A DNA stretch of 64,000 nucleotides from Alphaproteobacteria bacterium (lineage in GTDB: Bacteria; Pseudomonadota; Alphaproteobacteria; Rs-D84). Location of the stretch: positions 1 to 64,000 of the forward strand of contig JAFTPS010000009.1 in assembly GCA_017463185.1 (NCBI GenBank), given 5' to 3'. A program made the translations under genes and the position numbers. Positions 27,534 to 35,561 of this stretch are shown piece after piece (positions within the stretch are counted from its first letter, which is position 1; each line of letters begins with the position of its first letter). Under the pieces are notes generated by a model, which was not told where the DNA came from, made no database searches, and saw nothing but the letters and a program-made list of their open reading frames with translations.

Positions 27534-28598
27534 ATGATTGTTGAGCAGAAGTTAAAAGATATTCAAACGCGTGCGGCGGAAATAGAAACCCAGATGAATT
27601 CGGGTGAGGTTTCTGGTGATGAATTGACCAAGTTGTCCAAAGAATATTCGCGTCTGAACGAAATATTACCGATGATAAATGAATATTTTCAGACGGTCGC
27701 CGGTATCAAGGATGCAGAAGAAATGATGGGTGACGCTGAATTGCGTGATATTGCAAACGAGCAGTTGCACGAGTTAAATCATCGTTTGCCCGAAATTGAA
27801 AAGAATTTGCAAATTGCGCTGCTGCCGCGCGATGCGGCGGATGATAACAGTGTGATTATGGAAATTCGTGCGGGCGTTGGAGGCGAAGAATCTGCGTTGT
27901 TTGCGGGTGATTTGTATAATCAATATAAATCCTATGCTTTGCGTCAGGGTTGGAAGGTTGAAGTTATAGAAGAAAATGCGACATCACTGCGCGGGTACAA
28001 GGAAATTGTGTTCAAAATTGATGGCGCGGGTGCATATGGTCGCATGAAATTTGAGTCTGGAATTCATCGTGTGCAACGCGTCCCAGAAACCGAGGCTGGT
28101 GGTCGTATTCACACCAGTGCGGCATCTGTTGCCGTTATGCCCGAGGCCAAAGATATTGATGTTGTAATTGATGATAAGGATATTCGTATTGATATTTTCC
28201 GTGCGTCTGGTGCGGGTGGTCAGCACGTAAATAAAACCGACAGTGCGATACGCATTACGCACTTTCCGTCGGGGATTGTTGTGACCTGTCAAAACGAGCG
28301 CAGTCAGTTGCAAAACAAAACCGCGGCTATGGCAGTGTTGCGTTCCAAACTGTATGAAAAACAGCGTATGGAACAGGAAAACGCCAGCAATGCGTCGCGC
28401 AAGTCTATGGTGGGCAGTGGCGACCGCAGTGAAAAAATTCGTACCTATAATTTCCCGGAACAGCGTGTGACTGACCATCGTATTAAACTGACGTTGTACA
28501 AATTGGATGATATTTTGGCGGGTGGTGCCGGTCTGGACGAGATGATAGATGCGTTGATTGCAGCCGATCAATTAGAGCAATTGGCCAGTATGGAATAA
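27534..28598 (+). CDS. prfA: peptide chain release factor 1
   Basis: The protein is 354 aa and releases peptides at UAA and UAG. The GGQ motif lies in ASGAGGQHVNKTDSAIRI, and the stop-codon reading loop is HRVQRVPETEAGGRIHTS, where P-x-T marks RF1 rather than RF2. The C-terminal RTYNFPEQRVTDHR is conserved. It is translationally close to hisS and ends at a terminator. Confidence 0.96.
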   Translation: MIVEQKLKDIQTRAAEIETQMNSGEVSGDELTKLSKEYSRLNEILPMINEYFQTVAGIKDAEEMMGDAELRDIANEQLHELNHRLPEIEKNLQIALLPRDAADDNSVIMEIRAGVGGEESALFAGDLYNQYKSYALRQGWKVEVIEENATSLRGYKEIVFKIDGAGAYGRMKFESGIHRVQRVPETEAGGRIHTSAASVAVMPEAKDIDVVIDDKDIRIDIFRASGAGGQHVNKTDSAIRITHFPSGIVVTCQNERSQLQNKTAAMAVLRSKLYEKQRMEQENASNASRKSMVGSGDRSEKIRTYNFPEQRVTDHRIKLTLYKLDDILAGGAGLDEMIDALIAADQLEQLASME

Positions 28599-28623
28599 AA
28601 ATCGCCCGCGTGGGCGATTTTTT
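28597..28623 (+). terminator. terminator of hisS-prfA
   Basis: An AAAATCGCCC / GGGCGATTTT stem with a short loop and six T follows the prfA stop directly. Confidence 0.9.
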
Positions 28624-28687
28624 AATGGTTAGTAGCGGATGATGATAGGGAAAAACGAATACGCTAATATTTAATGACTAATACCTA

Positions 28688-28712
28688 TAAAAATCCCCCA
28701 AAGGGGATGGTG
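28688..28712 (-). terminator. terminator of secreted-protein operon
   Basis: On the minus strand ATCCCC-TTTG-GGGGAT is followed by TTTTTATA, just past the stop of the 28725-29540 gene. Confidence 0.75.
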
Positions 28713-28724
28713 CTAATTTTTGAT

Positions 28725-29540
28725 TTATTGTGATTTTACTGCTTGGTTTATTGTTGTTAAAGCAGAGGTTTGGGGTTTTGGTGCCGTTTGTTTAAGAGAA
28801 TTCATAATACAAAGTTTATATTTATCGGGATTTTTTATTGTCCAACATTGATTGCGAATGTGTGGGTTAGAATGTTTTGTGTGTCTATATCCATACATCA
28901 TATCTGATTGGGTTAGTGCAAATGCTGTGCTGCAATATCTGTTTTGGATGTCTTCTTTATTAAAATATTTTCCGATTGGGCATTTGATGCAGTATTTTTC
29001 TGTGGGATGTATGCCGTTGCGTATATGGGATGTGTCGCAGAATGGCAGGTTTGCACTGTTTGCGGCGGTCGGCTTGCTGTGGACGGTATTGATATCTTTT
29101 GTAATTGTGTTTATGGCCAGGTTTAAGATATCCAAAGCCAAACTTTTGTCGGGTGTGGTATCTTCTATAATTATGTTATTTGGGGGTGAATCAACAGAAG
29201 CGCAGGCGTTGGATTGTATTTTTCCCATTGTGTTGGTTGTGCCATTACAACACCAGTATGTTTGACCAGAAACGGTTATGATTTTTTGATTGTGTGTAAA
29301 AAAGAACTCCTGCGTTGATTCATTGCCATCAAGGTGGCCATACAAATCGTTTTTATTATGTGTTTCGTTGGCGCAACCTGTTTCTTGTTTGCCACAATAA
29401 TAGAAGCGTTGATAATTTAAGGTGTTGTCCACAATGCAGGCACCGCTGGGACCTATTTTGATGGTATCGCTGGCTTGTCCGTTTGGGGGATACATTAGAC
29501 ATAGTATCGTCAGTAGTAATAAAATAATAATATTTTTCAT
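28725..29540 (-). CDS. secreted Cys-rich protein (271 aa)
   Basis: A signal peptide (MKNIIILLLLTILCLMYPPNGQA/S) is followed by a Cys-rich mature part with CIV, FYYCGKQETGC, QTYWCCNG and a YCIKCPIGKYFN unit like the CxxCPxGxY modules of the giant protein. The QTYWCCNG segment resembles TLYYCCDNG in the 2414-3091 protein. No enzyme motif is visible. It is the last gene of a three-gene set under leader B3, separated from the middle gene by a hairpin without a T-run. Confidence 0.7.
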   Translation of the reverse strand: MKNIIILLLLTILCLMYPPNGQASDTIKIGPSGACIVDNTLNYQRFYYCGKQETGCANETHNKNDLYGHLDGNESTQEFFFTHNQKIITVSGQTYWCCNGTTNTMGKIQSNACASVDSPPNNIIIEDTTPDKSLALDILNLAINTITKDINTVHSKPTAANSANLPFCDTSHIRNGIHPTEKYCIKCPIGKYFNKEDIQNRYCSTAFALTQSDMMYGYRHTKHSNPHIRNQCWTIKNPDKYKLCIMNSLKQTAPKPQTSALTTINQAVKSQ

Positions 29541-29576
29541 AGATAAGATTCCTGTTTTATAGATGGGTTATTTATC

Positions 29577-29600
29577 TCCACCGACTTGCGCCGGTGGAGC
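29577..29600 (-). other. intra-operon hairpin
   Basis: CTCCACCG / CGGTGGAG forms a stable stem between the second and third genes of the secreted-protein set. It lacks a T-tract on either strand, so mRNA processing or partial termination is more likely than full termination. Confidence 0.45.
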
Positions 29601-29606
29601 GGGTCA

Positions 29607-29879
29607 TTAGGATAGGGCACATGGTTCGGTGTATTCGTATGTTCCTGTGTCATCTGTATATGATGTGTTTGCAGGAATATACATTATGCACGAGCCTGTT
29701 GGACTTGCGGCTAAACAGGTTTCGGCCGTTCCGGCTGGTGTTGTATTGGATGGGCAACTGGTTGCAATGGTTATTTGTCGTTCAGTTATTGCAACATAAC
29801 CCGAAGGACATGAAGTGTCTGGAGTTGCTGCGGTTGCCATAATTGGGTAAAGGATGATAATTGATGCAATTTTTTTCAT
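29607..29879 (-). CDS. small secreted Cys-rich protein with TD-TGT motif (90 aa)
   Basis: A signal peptide (MKKIASIIILYPIMATA/A) precedes about 72 mature residues with Cys at TSCPSGY, TSCPSN, ETC and SC. It ends in the recurring module C-IMYIPANTSYTDDTGTYEY-x-EPC. That module is shared with the proteins at 2414-3091, 35536-36501 and 48175-48513. The ribosome site is AAAGGAA. It lies 15 bases after the upstream secreted gene. Confidence 0.72.
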   Translation of the reverse strand: MKKIASIIILYPIMATAATPDTSCPSGYVAITERQITIATSCPSNTTPAGTAETCLAASPTGSCIMYIPANTSYTDDTGTYEYTEPCALS

Positions 29880-29894
29880 AATTTGTTCCTTTTT

Positions 29895-30371
29895 TTAATC
29901 GCTTAATGTGCTAAACATTGCGTTTAATAATGATGTTTCGTTTGAAAGATATGTTTGGCATCCCGCGGCGCAATTGTATAAACATTCGGATTCTGTTTGA
30001 TATGTAAGTCCGGAAAATACCCATAGTGATACGGCGGGGCTTGTCATTTTGCACCAACAATTCAGGCTGTCGCCTATATAGCAAGTGTCGGGGTCAGTTG
30101 CGGTGGAAAGCCTGGTTGATGCCAGGTTTGTACTGGTGCCGTACATCGCGCCCTGTGTGCTGGAGCATGCCATTACCCCAGATATTGTTTGGGTGGTGGA
30201 TTTTGTCGTGCAACTTAGGGACCAGTTGGAATAGCCGGTTGCCAGTCGGCCTGGGGCCGTGCATGTTGTGGCAGAGTTTAATGCAACGCATTTTTGTACG
30301 GCATCTGCTGGTGCGGGGGATAGCGTTGACAATAATGCTGTGATTGTGCCAAAGATAAAAGTTTTTTTCAT
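29895..30371 (-). CDS. secreted Cys-rich protein (158 aa)
   Basis: A signal peptide (MKKTFIFGTITALLSTLSPAPADA/V) precedes a mature part with ten or more cysteines (QKCVAL, TTCTAPGRLATGYSNW, CYIGDSLNCWCKM, SECLYNCAAGC). I start at 30371, preceded by AGGAGT; the longer frame to 30446 runs into the leader. It is first in the three-gene set under leader B3. No known family is recognised; the spacing of cysteines suggests several disulfides. Confidence 0.72.
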   Translation of the reverse strand: MKKTFIFGTITALLSTLSPAPADAVQKCVALNSATTCTAPGRLATGYSNWSLSCTTKSTTQTISGVMACSSTQGAMYGTSTNLASTRLSTATDPDTCYIGDSLNCWCKMTSPAVSLWVFSGLTYQTESECLYNCAAGCQTYLSNETSLLNAMFSTLSD

Positions 30372-30435
30372 ATGTTCTACTCCTGTTTTTCTGTTTTGTG
30401 TGTGCCCCTGTGAAGTAAAAACTTTTTGGGGACAG

Positions 30436-30646
30436 TAAAAAACCACCGTTAGATTTTGGTGGTCAGGAGGTTCAGAACAATCAAGTGAATTGTGTGCTTA
30501 TTCAATATATTCGCAACCCTCCTGACGCGAATGTTCAGGAGTTTTTTTCTTTTCGCCAAAATGTACCCCGTTTTTACGGTTTGGTTTTACATTTTGGTGC
30601 ACTTGTACGGGTTCTGACACCCCATCAACGGAAGTTCCCGTTGACA
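30436..30646 (-). promoter_or_regulatory. family B switch leader, copy B3
   Basis: The promoter TTGAAA-17-TATAAT (30680-30652) puts the start near 30646. The RNA shows a TCAACGG/CCGTTGA start hairpin (30625-30644), GGGGTGTCAGAACCC, a variable domain with ACATTTTGG repeats, the switch hairpin CTCCTGA/TCAGGAG (30519-30541), GCGAATATATTGAATAAGC, CACAATTC...ATTGT, and CCTCCTGACC (30470-30461) fused to an ACCACC/GGTGGT terminator with T6. A frame MGCQNP...stop lies at 30625-30587, and another, starting at ATG 30647, ends GCEYIE-stop. It precedes the three-gene secreted set. Confidence 0.75.
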
Positions 30647-30733
30647 TGATAATTATATTCAATAAAAATGAAAATTTCAATAGTAAGAATAATAATAGTA
30701 AATAGATTGGTCGGAATGCTGGTTTGTTGTTCT

Positions 30734-30758
30734 AAAAAATCCCCTTTCGGGGATTTTT
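30734..30758. terminator. terminator of short autotransporter gene
   Basis: AAAAAATCCCC / GGGGATTTTTT with loop TTTC lies directly after the minus-strand stop at 30760 and works on both strands. Confidence 0.85.
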
Positions 30759-30759
30759 T

Positions 30760-31878
30760 TTAGAACAGATATTTCAGATTCAGACCGCCGGTCCAACCGT
30801 CACGTGCGCCTTCGCGGCGACCAATGTTTGCGGATATGCTAAAATTATCAACAGTTTTTTCTATGGTCAATCCATATTCGGTAAAATTATCAAATTCTAA
30901 TTCATCTGCGGTTATGCCGTTGATGTCTAAATCGCCGCCATTTGCAAACAGGATTGCATATTTTGCGCCGATTGCGCCGTACCATCCGTTGCCAATATGT
31001 TTTATTGCGCGAATGGCTGGGGTCAATTCAAACATATGGAAATTATCGTTCTTTAATACTTCGCCTGATGTGGCGGTATAGTTTTCCGATTTAATCCATG
31101 TGTATCCGGTGTACAATGCGGGTTGTAATGTAAATGTGCGGTCCAACGCAATGTTGTAAGTTGCGTTTAATGCGCCGCCGGCCCAGATATTTGTGTATTC
31201 GTCTGTGCCATATGTTGTTTCGGTGGAATTACTTAAAACCCCGCCGTTTAATGATGAAAGGATATTGAATTTTCCGCCGTCAAAGATAAATTTTTTATAA
31301 ACACCAAAATATCCGCCGTTTTCGTCAATAGCAAGGCTGTCGTTTTCCTGGTCGCTGCCGATATATCCGGTATAGATTCCCCATTCTGTCATACCGTGAC
31401 TGAATGCGGTCTTGCTTCCAGCCAGGCCCAACATAACCAAATCTATATTTGAATCCAGGCGTGACATATCATCAAATTTTGTGTCGTTGCCATAATGTTG
31501 CCACGCAATCCATATATTGCCCAGGGTTGGTTGATTACCGTCGCCACCACTGCGTCCCTGGGAGCCGTCGTCATTAAATTCGCCATACATTGGCGCGGTG
31601 CCGTACATTGGTGCGCGACCGTATATTTTTGATGGGTCGGTATTTTTATCTATATGCTTGGAAGCTTGTTTTGGCTGTGGCGCATATGCGTCGTGTACGG
31701 CCGATGACAGGCGGTCGCCAGAATTCATGGCCGTGCTGAGTATAGAATGTTGCATAACCGCGATATTATTGGCGGAAATTGCATTTGCATACAGGTGTGC
31801 GGACGTTTTTGCCGATGCGTTCCCAATGGCCGATGCCAAAAACAACAAAGACGAAGCGAATATAGATATATTTTTCAT
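30760..31878 (-). CDS. short autotransporter / outer-membrane barrel protein
   Basis: The protein is 372 aa: a signal peptide (MKNISIFASSLLFLASAIGNASA/K), a short passenger or plug of about 90 residues with an APMYG repeat (RAPMYGTAPMYGEF) and a linker rich in Gly/Ser/Asp, then about 260 residues of autotransporter beta-domain (GNIWIAWQHYGNDTKFDD entry, alternating strands, terminal LNLKYLF with C-terminal Phe). Its passenger is far shorter than usual. A -10 TATAAT lies about 35 bases upstream of ATG, with an AGGAAGAG ribosome site. Confidence 0.82.
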   Translation of the reverse strand: MKNISIFASSLLFLASAIGNASAKTSAHLYANAISANNIAVMQHSILSTAMNSGDRLSSAVHDAYAPQPKQASKHIDKNTDPSKIYGRAPMYGTAPMYGEFNDDGSQGRSGGDGNQPTLGNIWIAWQHYGNDTKFDDMSRLDSNIDLVMLGLAGSKTAFSHGMTEWGIYTGYIGSDQENDSLAIDENGGYFGVYKKFIFDGGKFNILSSLNGGVLSNSTETTYGTDEYTNIWAGGALNATYNIALDRTFTLQPALYTGYTWIKSENYTATSGEVLKNDNFHMFELTPAIRAIKHIGNGWYGAIGAKYAILFANGGDLDINGITADELEFDNFTEYGLTIEKTVDNFSISANIGRREGARDGWTGGLNLKYLF

Positions 31879-31944
31879 GGTATCTCTCTTCCTTACTAAT
31901 TTTATCCTATTATAGCATAAAATTCATAACATTAGAAATAAAAA

Positions 31945-31968
31945 TAACCCCGAAATTATTCGGGGGTG
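31945..31968 (-). terminator. terminator of SDR gene
   Basis: CCCCGAA / TTCGGGG with a 4-base loop; the minus strand continues TTATTTTTATTTC. It lies a few bases past the SDR stop at 31972. Confidence 0.8.
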
Positions 31969-31971
31969 TTT

Positions 31972-32736
31972 CTATCTGATTATGCCACCGTTTATGTGTA
32001 TTTGCTGGCCATTGATAAATGCTGCGCGCTCGGATGCCAGAAATGCTGCCAGGTGTGCGACTTCCTCGGGCTTGCCAAATCGGTGCATTGGGGTCAGGTT
32101 GCGCAGCTCTTTGCGACGTTCGGCGGGAATTTTCTGGATTTGTGGTGTGTCAATTATGCCCGGTGCGATACAATTGGCGGTGATGTTGCGGCGACCGTAT
32201 TCTGTGGCAATTGATTTTGTTGCTGATGCCAGGCCGCCTTTGCTGGCGGCATAGGCGGACATGCCGGCATCGCCAAAGTAGCCTGCGATTGATGTGATGT
32301 TTATTATTCTGCCGTATTTTCCACGCAGCATATGGGGCAGGGCTGTACGGCATATGTTGTATGGTACAGAAAAATTCAAATGCATAATGTGATTTAAAAT
32401 TTCCGGTGTTGTTTTCAAAAACATATATCCGTTTATGTCGCCGGCGTTGTTGATAACTATGTCCAGGCGGTCAAATTTTTCAATGGCGGCGGATACCAAA
32501 GTTTTGTCTGCGTCGGTCGCGGTCAGGTCCAATGGCACGCACAGTGGTGTCAGTTGGTGTTTTGTCTGGTGCGCGGTCAGGTTTATGCTTAGTTTTTCAA
32601 GTTTGTCGTGCCGGCGGCCGGTCAGGACGACTTGTGCTCCCTGGTTGTAAAATTCTGTGGCGATTGCGCTGCCAATACTGCCGGTGGCGCCTGTGATAAT
32701 TACGACGCGCCCACGCAGTCCGTATTCTTCTATCAT
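31972..32736 (-). CDS. short-chain dehydrogenase/reductase, FabG-like
   Basis: The protein is 254 aa with a classical SDR Rossmann fold. The cofactor motif is TGATGSIGSAIA, the NNAG motif is INNAGDIN, the catalytic Ser is in NITSIAGYFG and the YxxxK pair is in SAYAASKGGL. The C-terminal HINGG ending matches 3-oxoacyl-ACP reductases (FabG), which use NADPH in fatty-acid elongation. No other fab gene is nearby, so the substrate is not proven. I start at 32736, where AAGGAT precedes ATG; the longer open frame overlaps aroK on the other strand. Confidence 0.88.
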   Translation of the reverse strand: MIEEYGLRGRVVIITGATGSIGSAIATEFYNQGAQVVLTGRRHDKLEKLSINLTAHQTKHQLTPLCVPLDLTATDADKTLVSAAIEKFDRLDIVINNAGDINGYMFLKTTPEILNHIMHLNFSVPYNICRTALPHMLRGKYGRIINITSIAGYFGDAGMSAYAASKGGLASATKSIATEYGRRNITANCIAPGIIDTPQIQKIPAERRKELRNLTPMHRFGKPEEVAHLAAFLASERAAFINGQQIHINGGIIR

Positions 32737-32839
32737 AATCAATAATCCTTTTTGTCGGAAGGCTGATAATAGCATGTTTTGGTGTGTTTTCCAGTTTTTT
32801 ATTGAGAGTTTTCTTAAATTTGATATGATGAATGTCATT

Positions 32840-33418
32840 ATGAGTGACCAGATTAGTGATTTGATTGATCGGCCAATTGTAATGGTTGGCTTGATGGGGG
32901 CGGGTAAAACCAGTGTGGGGCGCGCGTTGGCGCGACGGCTGGGGATACCGTTCGTTGATTCAGACAAGGAAATAGAAGCGGCGGCTGGTTGCAGTGTTGT
33001 TGATATCTTTGCCATGTATGGCGAGGCAGAATTTCGTCGTGTTGAACAGCGTGTGATTGCGCGTTTGTTGGATACGCCGCCGGCATTAAAAGTTATTTCC
33101 ACGGGCGAGGGGGCTTTTATCACCCCGGCGGTGCGTGAAATGGTGCTGGGACGGGCGATAACGGTTTGGTTACGGGCGGATTTGGATTTGCTGGTAAAGC
33201 GAACTAATTTTCGCGATACGCGACCGCAATTGTTGAATGCCGACAGTCGTAAGATTTTGAAGCAGTTGATTGACGAGCGTTATGGGATTTATGTCATGGC
33301 GGATATAACAGTCCAGACCAAGGACGAAAGTTTACGTAAAACACTGGGCAAAGTGGTTGCGGCAATAGAAGATTTTACTAACAAAACAAAAAGGAAGAAA
33401 AATGGCAAAAAAGAATAA
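32840..33418 (+). CDS. aroK: shikimate kinase
   Basis: The protein is 192 aa and phosphorylates shikimate in aromatic amino-acid synthesis. The P-loop is GLMGAGKTSVGRALARRLG, substrate residues are in DSDKEIE and FRRVE, and the lid Arg is in DTRPQL. The usual GGGAF reads STGEGAF, a mild deviation. TTGAGA-16-TATGAT (32802-32829) ends only about 11 bases before ATG 32840, so the mRNA is nearly leaderless; ATGs at 32825 and 32828 are in frame but lie within the -10 box. The stop overlaps mscL by 17 bases. Confidence 0.9.
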   Translation: MSDQISDLIDRPIVMVGLMGAGKTSVGRALARRLGIPFVDSDKEIEAAAGCSVVDIFAMYGEAEFRRVEQRVIARLLDTPPALKVISTGEGAFITPAVREMVLGRAITVWLRADLDLLVKRTNFRDTRPQLLNADSRKILKQLIDERYGIYVMADITVQTKDESLRKTLGKVVAAIEDFTNKTKRKKNGKKE

Positions 33419-34001
33419 TATATTTAAAGAGTTTGGTTCTTTTGTTCAACGTGGCAATGCGATTGATATGGCGGTTGGTATCATCGTAGGTAGTGTAATG
33501 ACCAGTGTGGTAAATTCCCTGGTAAAAGATGTTTTGATGCCGCCGATTGGACTGTTGATTGGTGGGGTAGATTTCTCGCAATGGTTCTTTGTTCTGGGTG
33601 GGGGCGAGCCGGGCGTAACCTATGAAACAATCGCAGCGGCCCAGGCGGCGGGTGTAACAACGCTGAATTTGGGACTGTTTCTGAATTCTATTGTAAGTTT
33701 CTTTATCACAATGTTTGCGATATTCTTGTTTGTGCGTACGGTGAACAAGATGCGTGATAAAAAACCGGCGAATACACATGCGTGTCCGTATTGTAAGTCA
33801 ACGATAAATAATGCGGCGACAAAATGTCCATTCTGTTGTTCGGATGTAGAGCCTGTTGAAACTGCTGCGGTTCAGGAAAGCGATTTGAAAATGGGAATTA
33901 AAGGGTTGACCAAGGTTGCAACGGGTGTGGCTTCTGGTGTGGTGGATGGCTCGTTGGGGCAAATCAAAAAAATTGCAAAAATTACAAAGCATAAAAAGTA
34001 A
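33402..34001 (+). CDS. mscL: large-conductance mechanosensitive channel with zinc-ribbon tail
   Basis: The protein is 199 aa against about 130-140 for typical MscL. The N-terminal helix and TM1 are standard (FKEFGSFVQRGNAIDMAVGIIVG), with the second TM at about residues 85-110 (NSIVSFFITMFAIFLFVRTVNKM). The extra C-terminal part carries two CxxC pairs, CPYCKS and CPFCCS, about 13 residues apart, which form a likely zinc ribbon, then a helix with Gly/Lys repeats. MscL opens at high membrane tension to release solutes. The ribosome site AGGAAG lies inside the aroK coding end, so translation is coupled. Confidence 0.92.
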   Translation: MAKKNNIFKEFGSFVQRGNAIDMAVGIIVGSVMTSVVNSLVKDVLMPPIGLLIGGVDFSQWFFVLGGGEPGVTYETIAAAQAAGVTTLNLGLFLNSIVSFFITMFAIFLFVRTVNKMRDKKPANTHACPYCKSTINNAATKCPFCCSDVEPVETAAVQESDLKMGIKGLTKVATGVASGVVDGSLGQIKKIAKITKHKK

Positions 34002-34023
34002 TTTGTGATAATTTGTTTGAATA

Positions 34024-34052
34024 AAAACGCGGGTGATTTTCCCGTGTTTTTT
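34024..34052 (+). terminator. terminator of aroK-mscL
   Basis: An ACGCGGG / CCCGTGT stem (one G-T pair) followed by T-rich sequence, about 25 bases after the mscL stop. Confidence 0.75.
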
Positions 34053-34838
34053 TATGGGCGACGGGCTGGATTATGTATAGTTTTTTTGTTGTGTGTACGG
34101 TGTGTATAAGGCGAATATATAAAATTGGTATAATTTGTTAAAAGTTTTGTGCAATATTTTGATTTTTGCGATTAGTTTATTGTAATTGTGTGCGTGATTG
34201 TGGCTGGTGTGTGTTTGTTGGTGCGGGTGATGTTGTGGTGTGCATAAAATATCCATGTTTATGTTGGTGTATCCTGTGGATTTGTTGCTGTGGGGCAGTG
34301 TTTGGCAAAAGGCGCATAATGTATATTATGTATAGTTTTGTGTTGCGTGGTGGGGATTTATCTAGTGGGATTGATTTGGTAAATGTTTTGGTGATGGTTG
34401 TGTAAAAAAATTGTGTGATTTTATCACGCTGTCCCTGTAGCAGTAGCAATGGATATGTGTGTGTATTTGTTATATGTGCGTGATTGTGTGTGCAATATGT
34501 GTCACAATTTAATTTTATTGGATGACGATACGTTGATTATGGTTGTTAAAATGATTTGTTTGATGTTAAATATAGTATATTGTTTATAGCGTTATAATTT
34601 GTTTTTGCTGCTTTGGGGTGAATTTGTCCCAGAATCCAAAATTTTGCACAAAAATCCAAAAAACGGTGTTTTGCGCCCTATTCCAGACCGAAAAAGTTCA
34701 AAAAATGCCGGATTTCCGCGCTTTTTTGGTGTTTTGTGCCCCAAAAAAGGTGATTTTAGGACTAAAAAATATAAAGGGAGGAGGGATTTTGTGTTGGTTT
34801 AATTGATTTTTTATAAAAAATCAAGTAGTGTGTATAGT
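34053..34838. other. GT-rich gene desert with mixed signals
   Basis: From 34060 to about 34560 the + strand is strongly G/T-rich with many TGTG runs and no coding frame that looks real. Four sequences fit a DnaA-box pattern: TGTGTATAA 34101, TGTGCATAA 34239, TGTGTAAAA 34399 and TTTTGCACA 34642. From 34600 the composition flips to A/C-rich. TATAAT at 34593-34598 could start a 240-nt leader for tlyA. At 34775-34787 is a strong GGGAGGAGGG followed by a GTG-TTG-GTT-TAA mini-frame. Function is unclear. Confidence 0.4.
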
Positions 34839-35561
34839 ATGAGATTAGACCAGGCGTTGGTTTTCCGGAATTTATATACTACACGGGCGCGTGCGGTGGC
34901 GGCTATTCGTGCTGGACTGGTGTTAGTAAATGGTGCGCCCGCCAAGAAACCTAGCCAGGATATTGCGGATACGGATGTCTTGGTGGCGGGGGATTTGCCC
35001 TATTCCGCTGGGCGCGGCAGTTTGAAATTGGCGCATGCGTTGGATTTCTTTGGCGTGTCCGTGCGGGAAAAAGTCTGTTTAGACATTGGTGCCAGTACGG
35101 GCGGTTTTACCGAAGTTTTATTAAATCGTGGTGCGTCGCGTGTTTATGCGGTGGATGTTGGCACAAATCAATTAAGTGACAAACTGCGTGGGGATTCGCG
35201 GGTTGTATCATTGGAACAGACGGATATTCGCGCCCTGCCCCCGATTGTGCCGATGGATTTGATTGTGATTGATGTGTCGTTTATATCGCTGGTGGATATT
35301 GTTGATGTGGTTGCACGGTGGAATGCAAAAGATATTATTGCGCTGATAAAGCCCCAGTTTGAGGTTCCGCGTGATATTGCCGCGCGTACCCGTGGGGTAA
35401 TTAAATCACAACAGTGGCGCGATTATGCGATAAATCGCGTGGTTGATTCCTTTGTGGCGGCGGGATTTGCCCAGCGTGGAATTACCACTTCACCCATCCT
35501 GGGCGGCAGCGGTAATACAGAATACCTGGCGTGGTTTAATTGTACGGACAATCATATGTAA
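34839..35561 (+). CDS. tlyA: TlyA-family rRNA 2'-O-methyltransferase
   Basis: The protein is 240 aa. An S4 RNA-binding domain (MRLDQALVFRNLYTTRARAV...AIRAGLVLVNG) precedes an FtsJ-like methyltransferase domain with SAM motif VCLDIGASTGGFTEVLL and the IVIDVSFISL and LIKPQFE motifs. TlyA methylates cytidine riboses in 16S and 23S rRNA and is also called haemolysin A family. I start at ATG 34839 where the S4 domain begins; a TTG at 34803 is an alternative. Its 3' end overlaps the convergent Cys-rich gene by 26 bases. Confidence 0.92.
   Translation: MRLDQALVFRNLYTTRARAVAAIRAGLVLVNGAPAKKPSQDIADTDVLVAGDLPYSAGRGSLKLAHALDFFGVSVREKVCLDIGASTGGFTEVLLNRGASRVYAVDVGTNQLSDKLRGDSRVVSLEQTDIRALPPIVPMDLIVIDVSFISLVDIVDVVARWNAKDIIALIKPQFEVPRDIAARTRGVIKSQQWRDYAINRVVDSFVAAGFAQRGITTSPILGGSGNTEYLAWFNCTDNHM

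Noticed and set aside
34101-34650. Possible chromosomal origin (four DnaA-box-like 9-mers in a gene desert)
   Set aside because: The + strand stays G-rich relative to C in coding regions on both sides, so there is no skew flip, and none of the usual origin neighbours (dnaA, hemE, parAB, gidA) are present. The GT-rich composition inflates chance matches to TGTGNAWAA.
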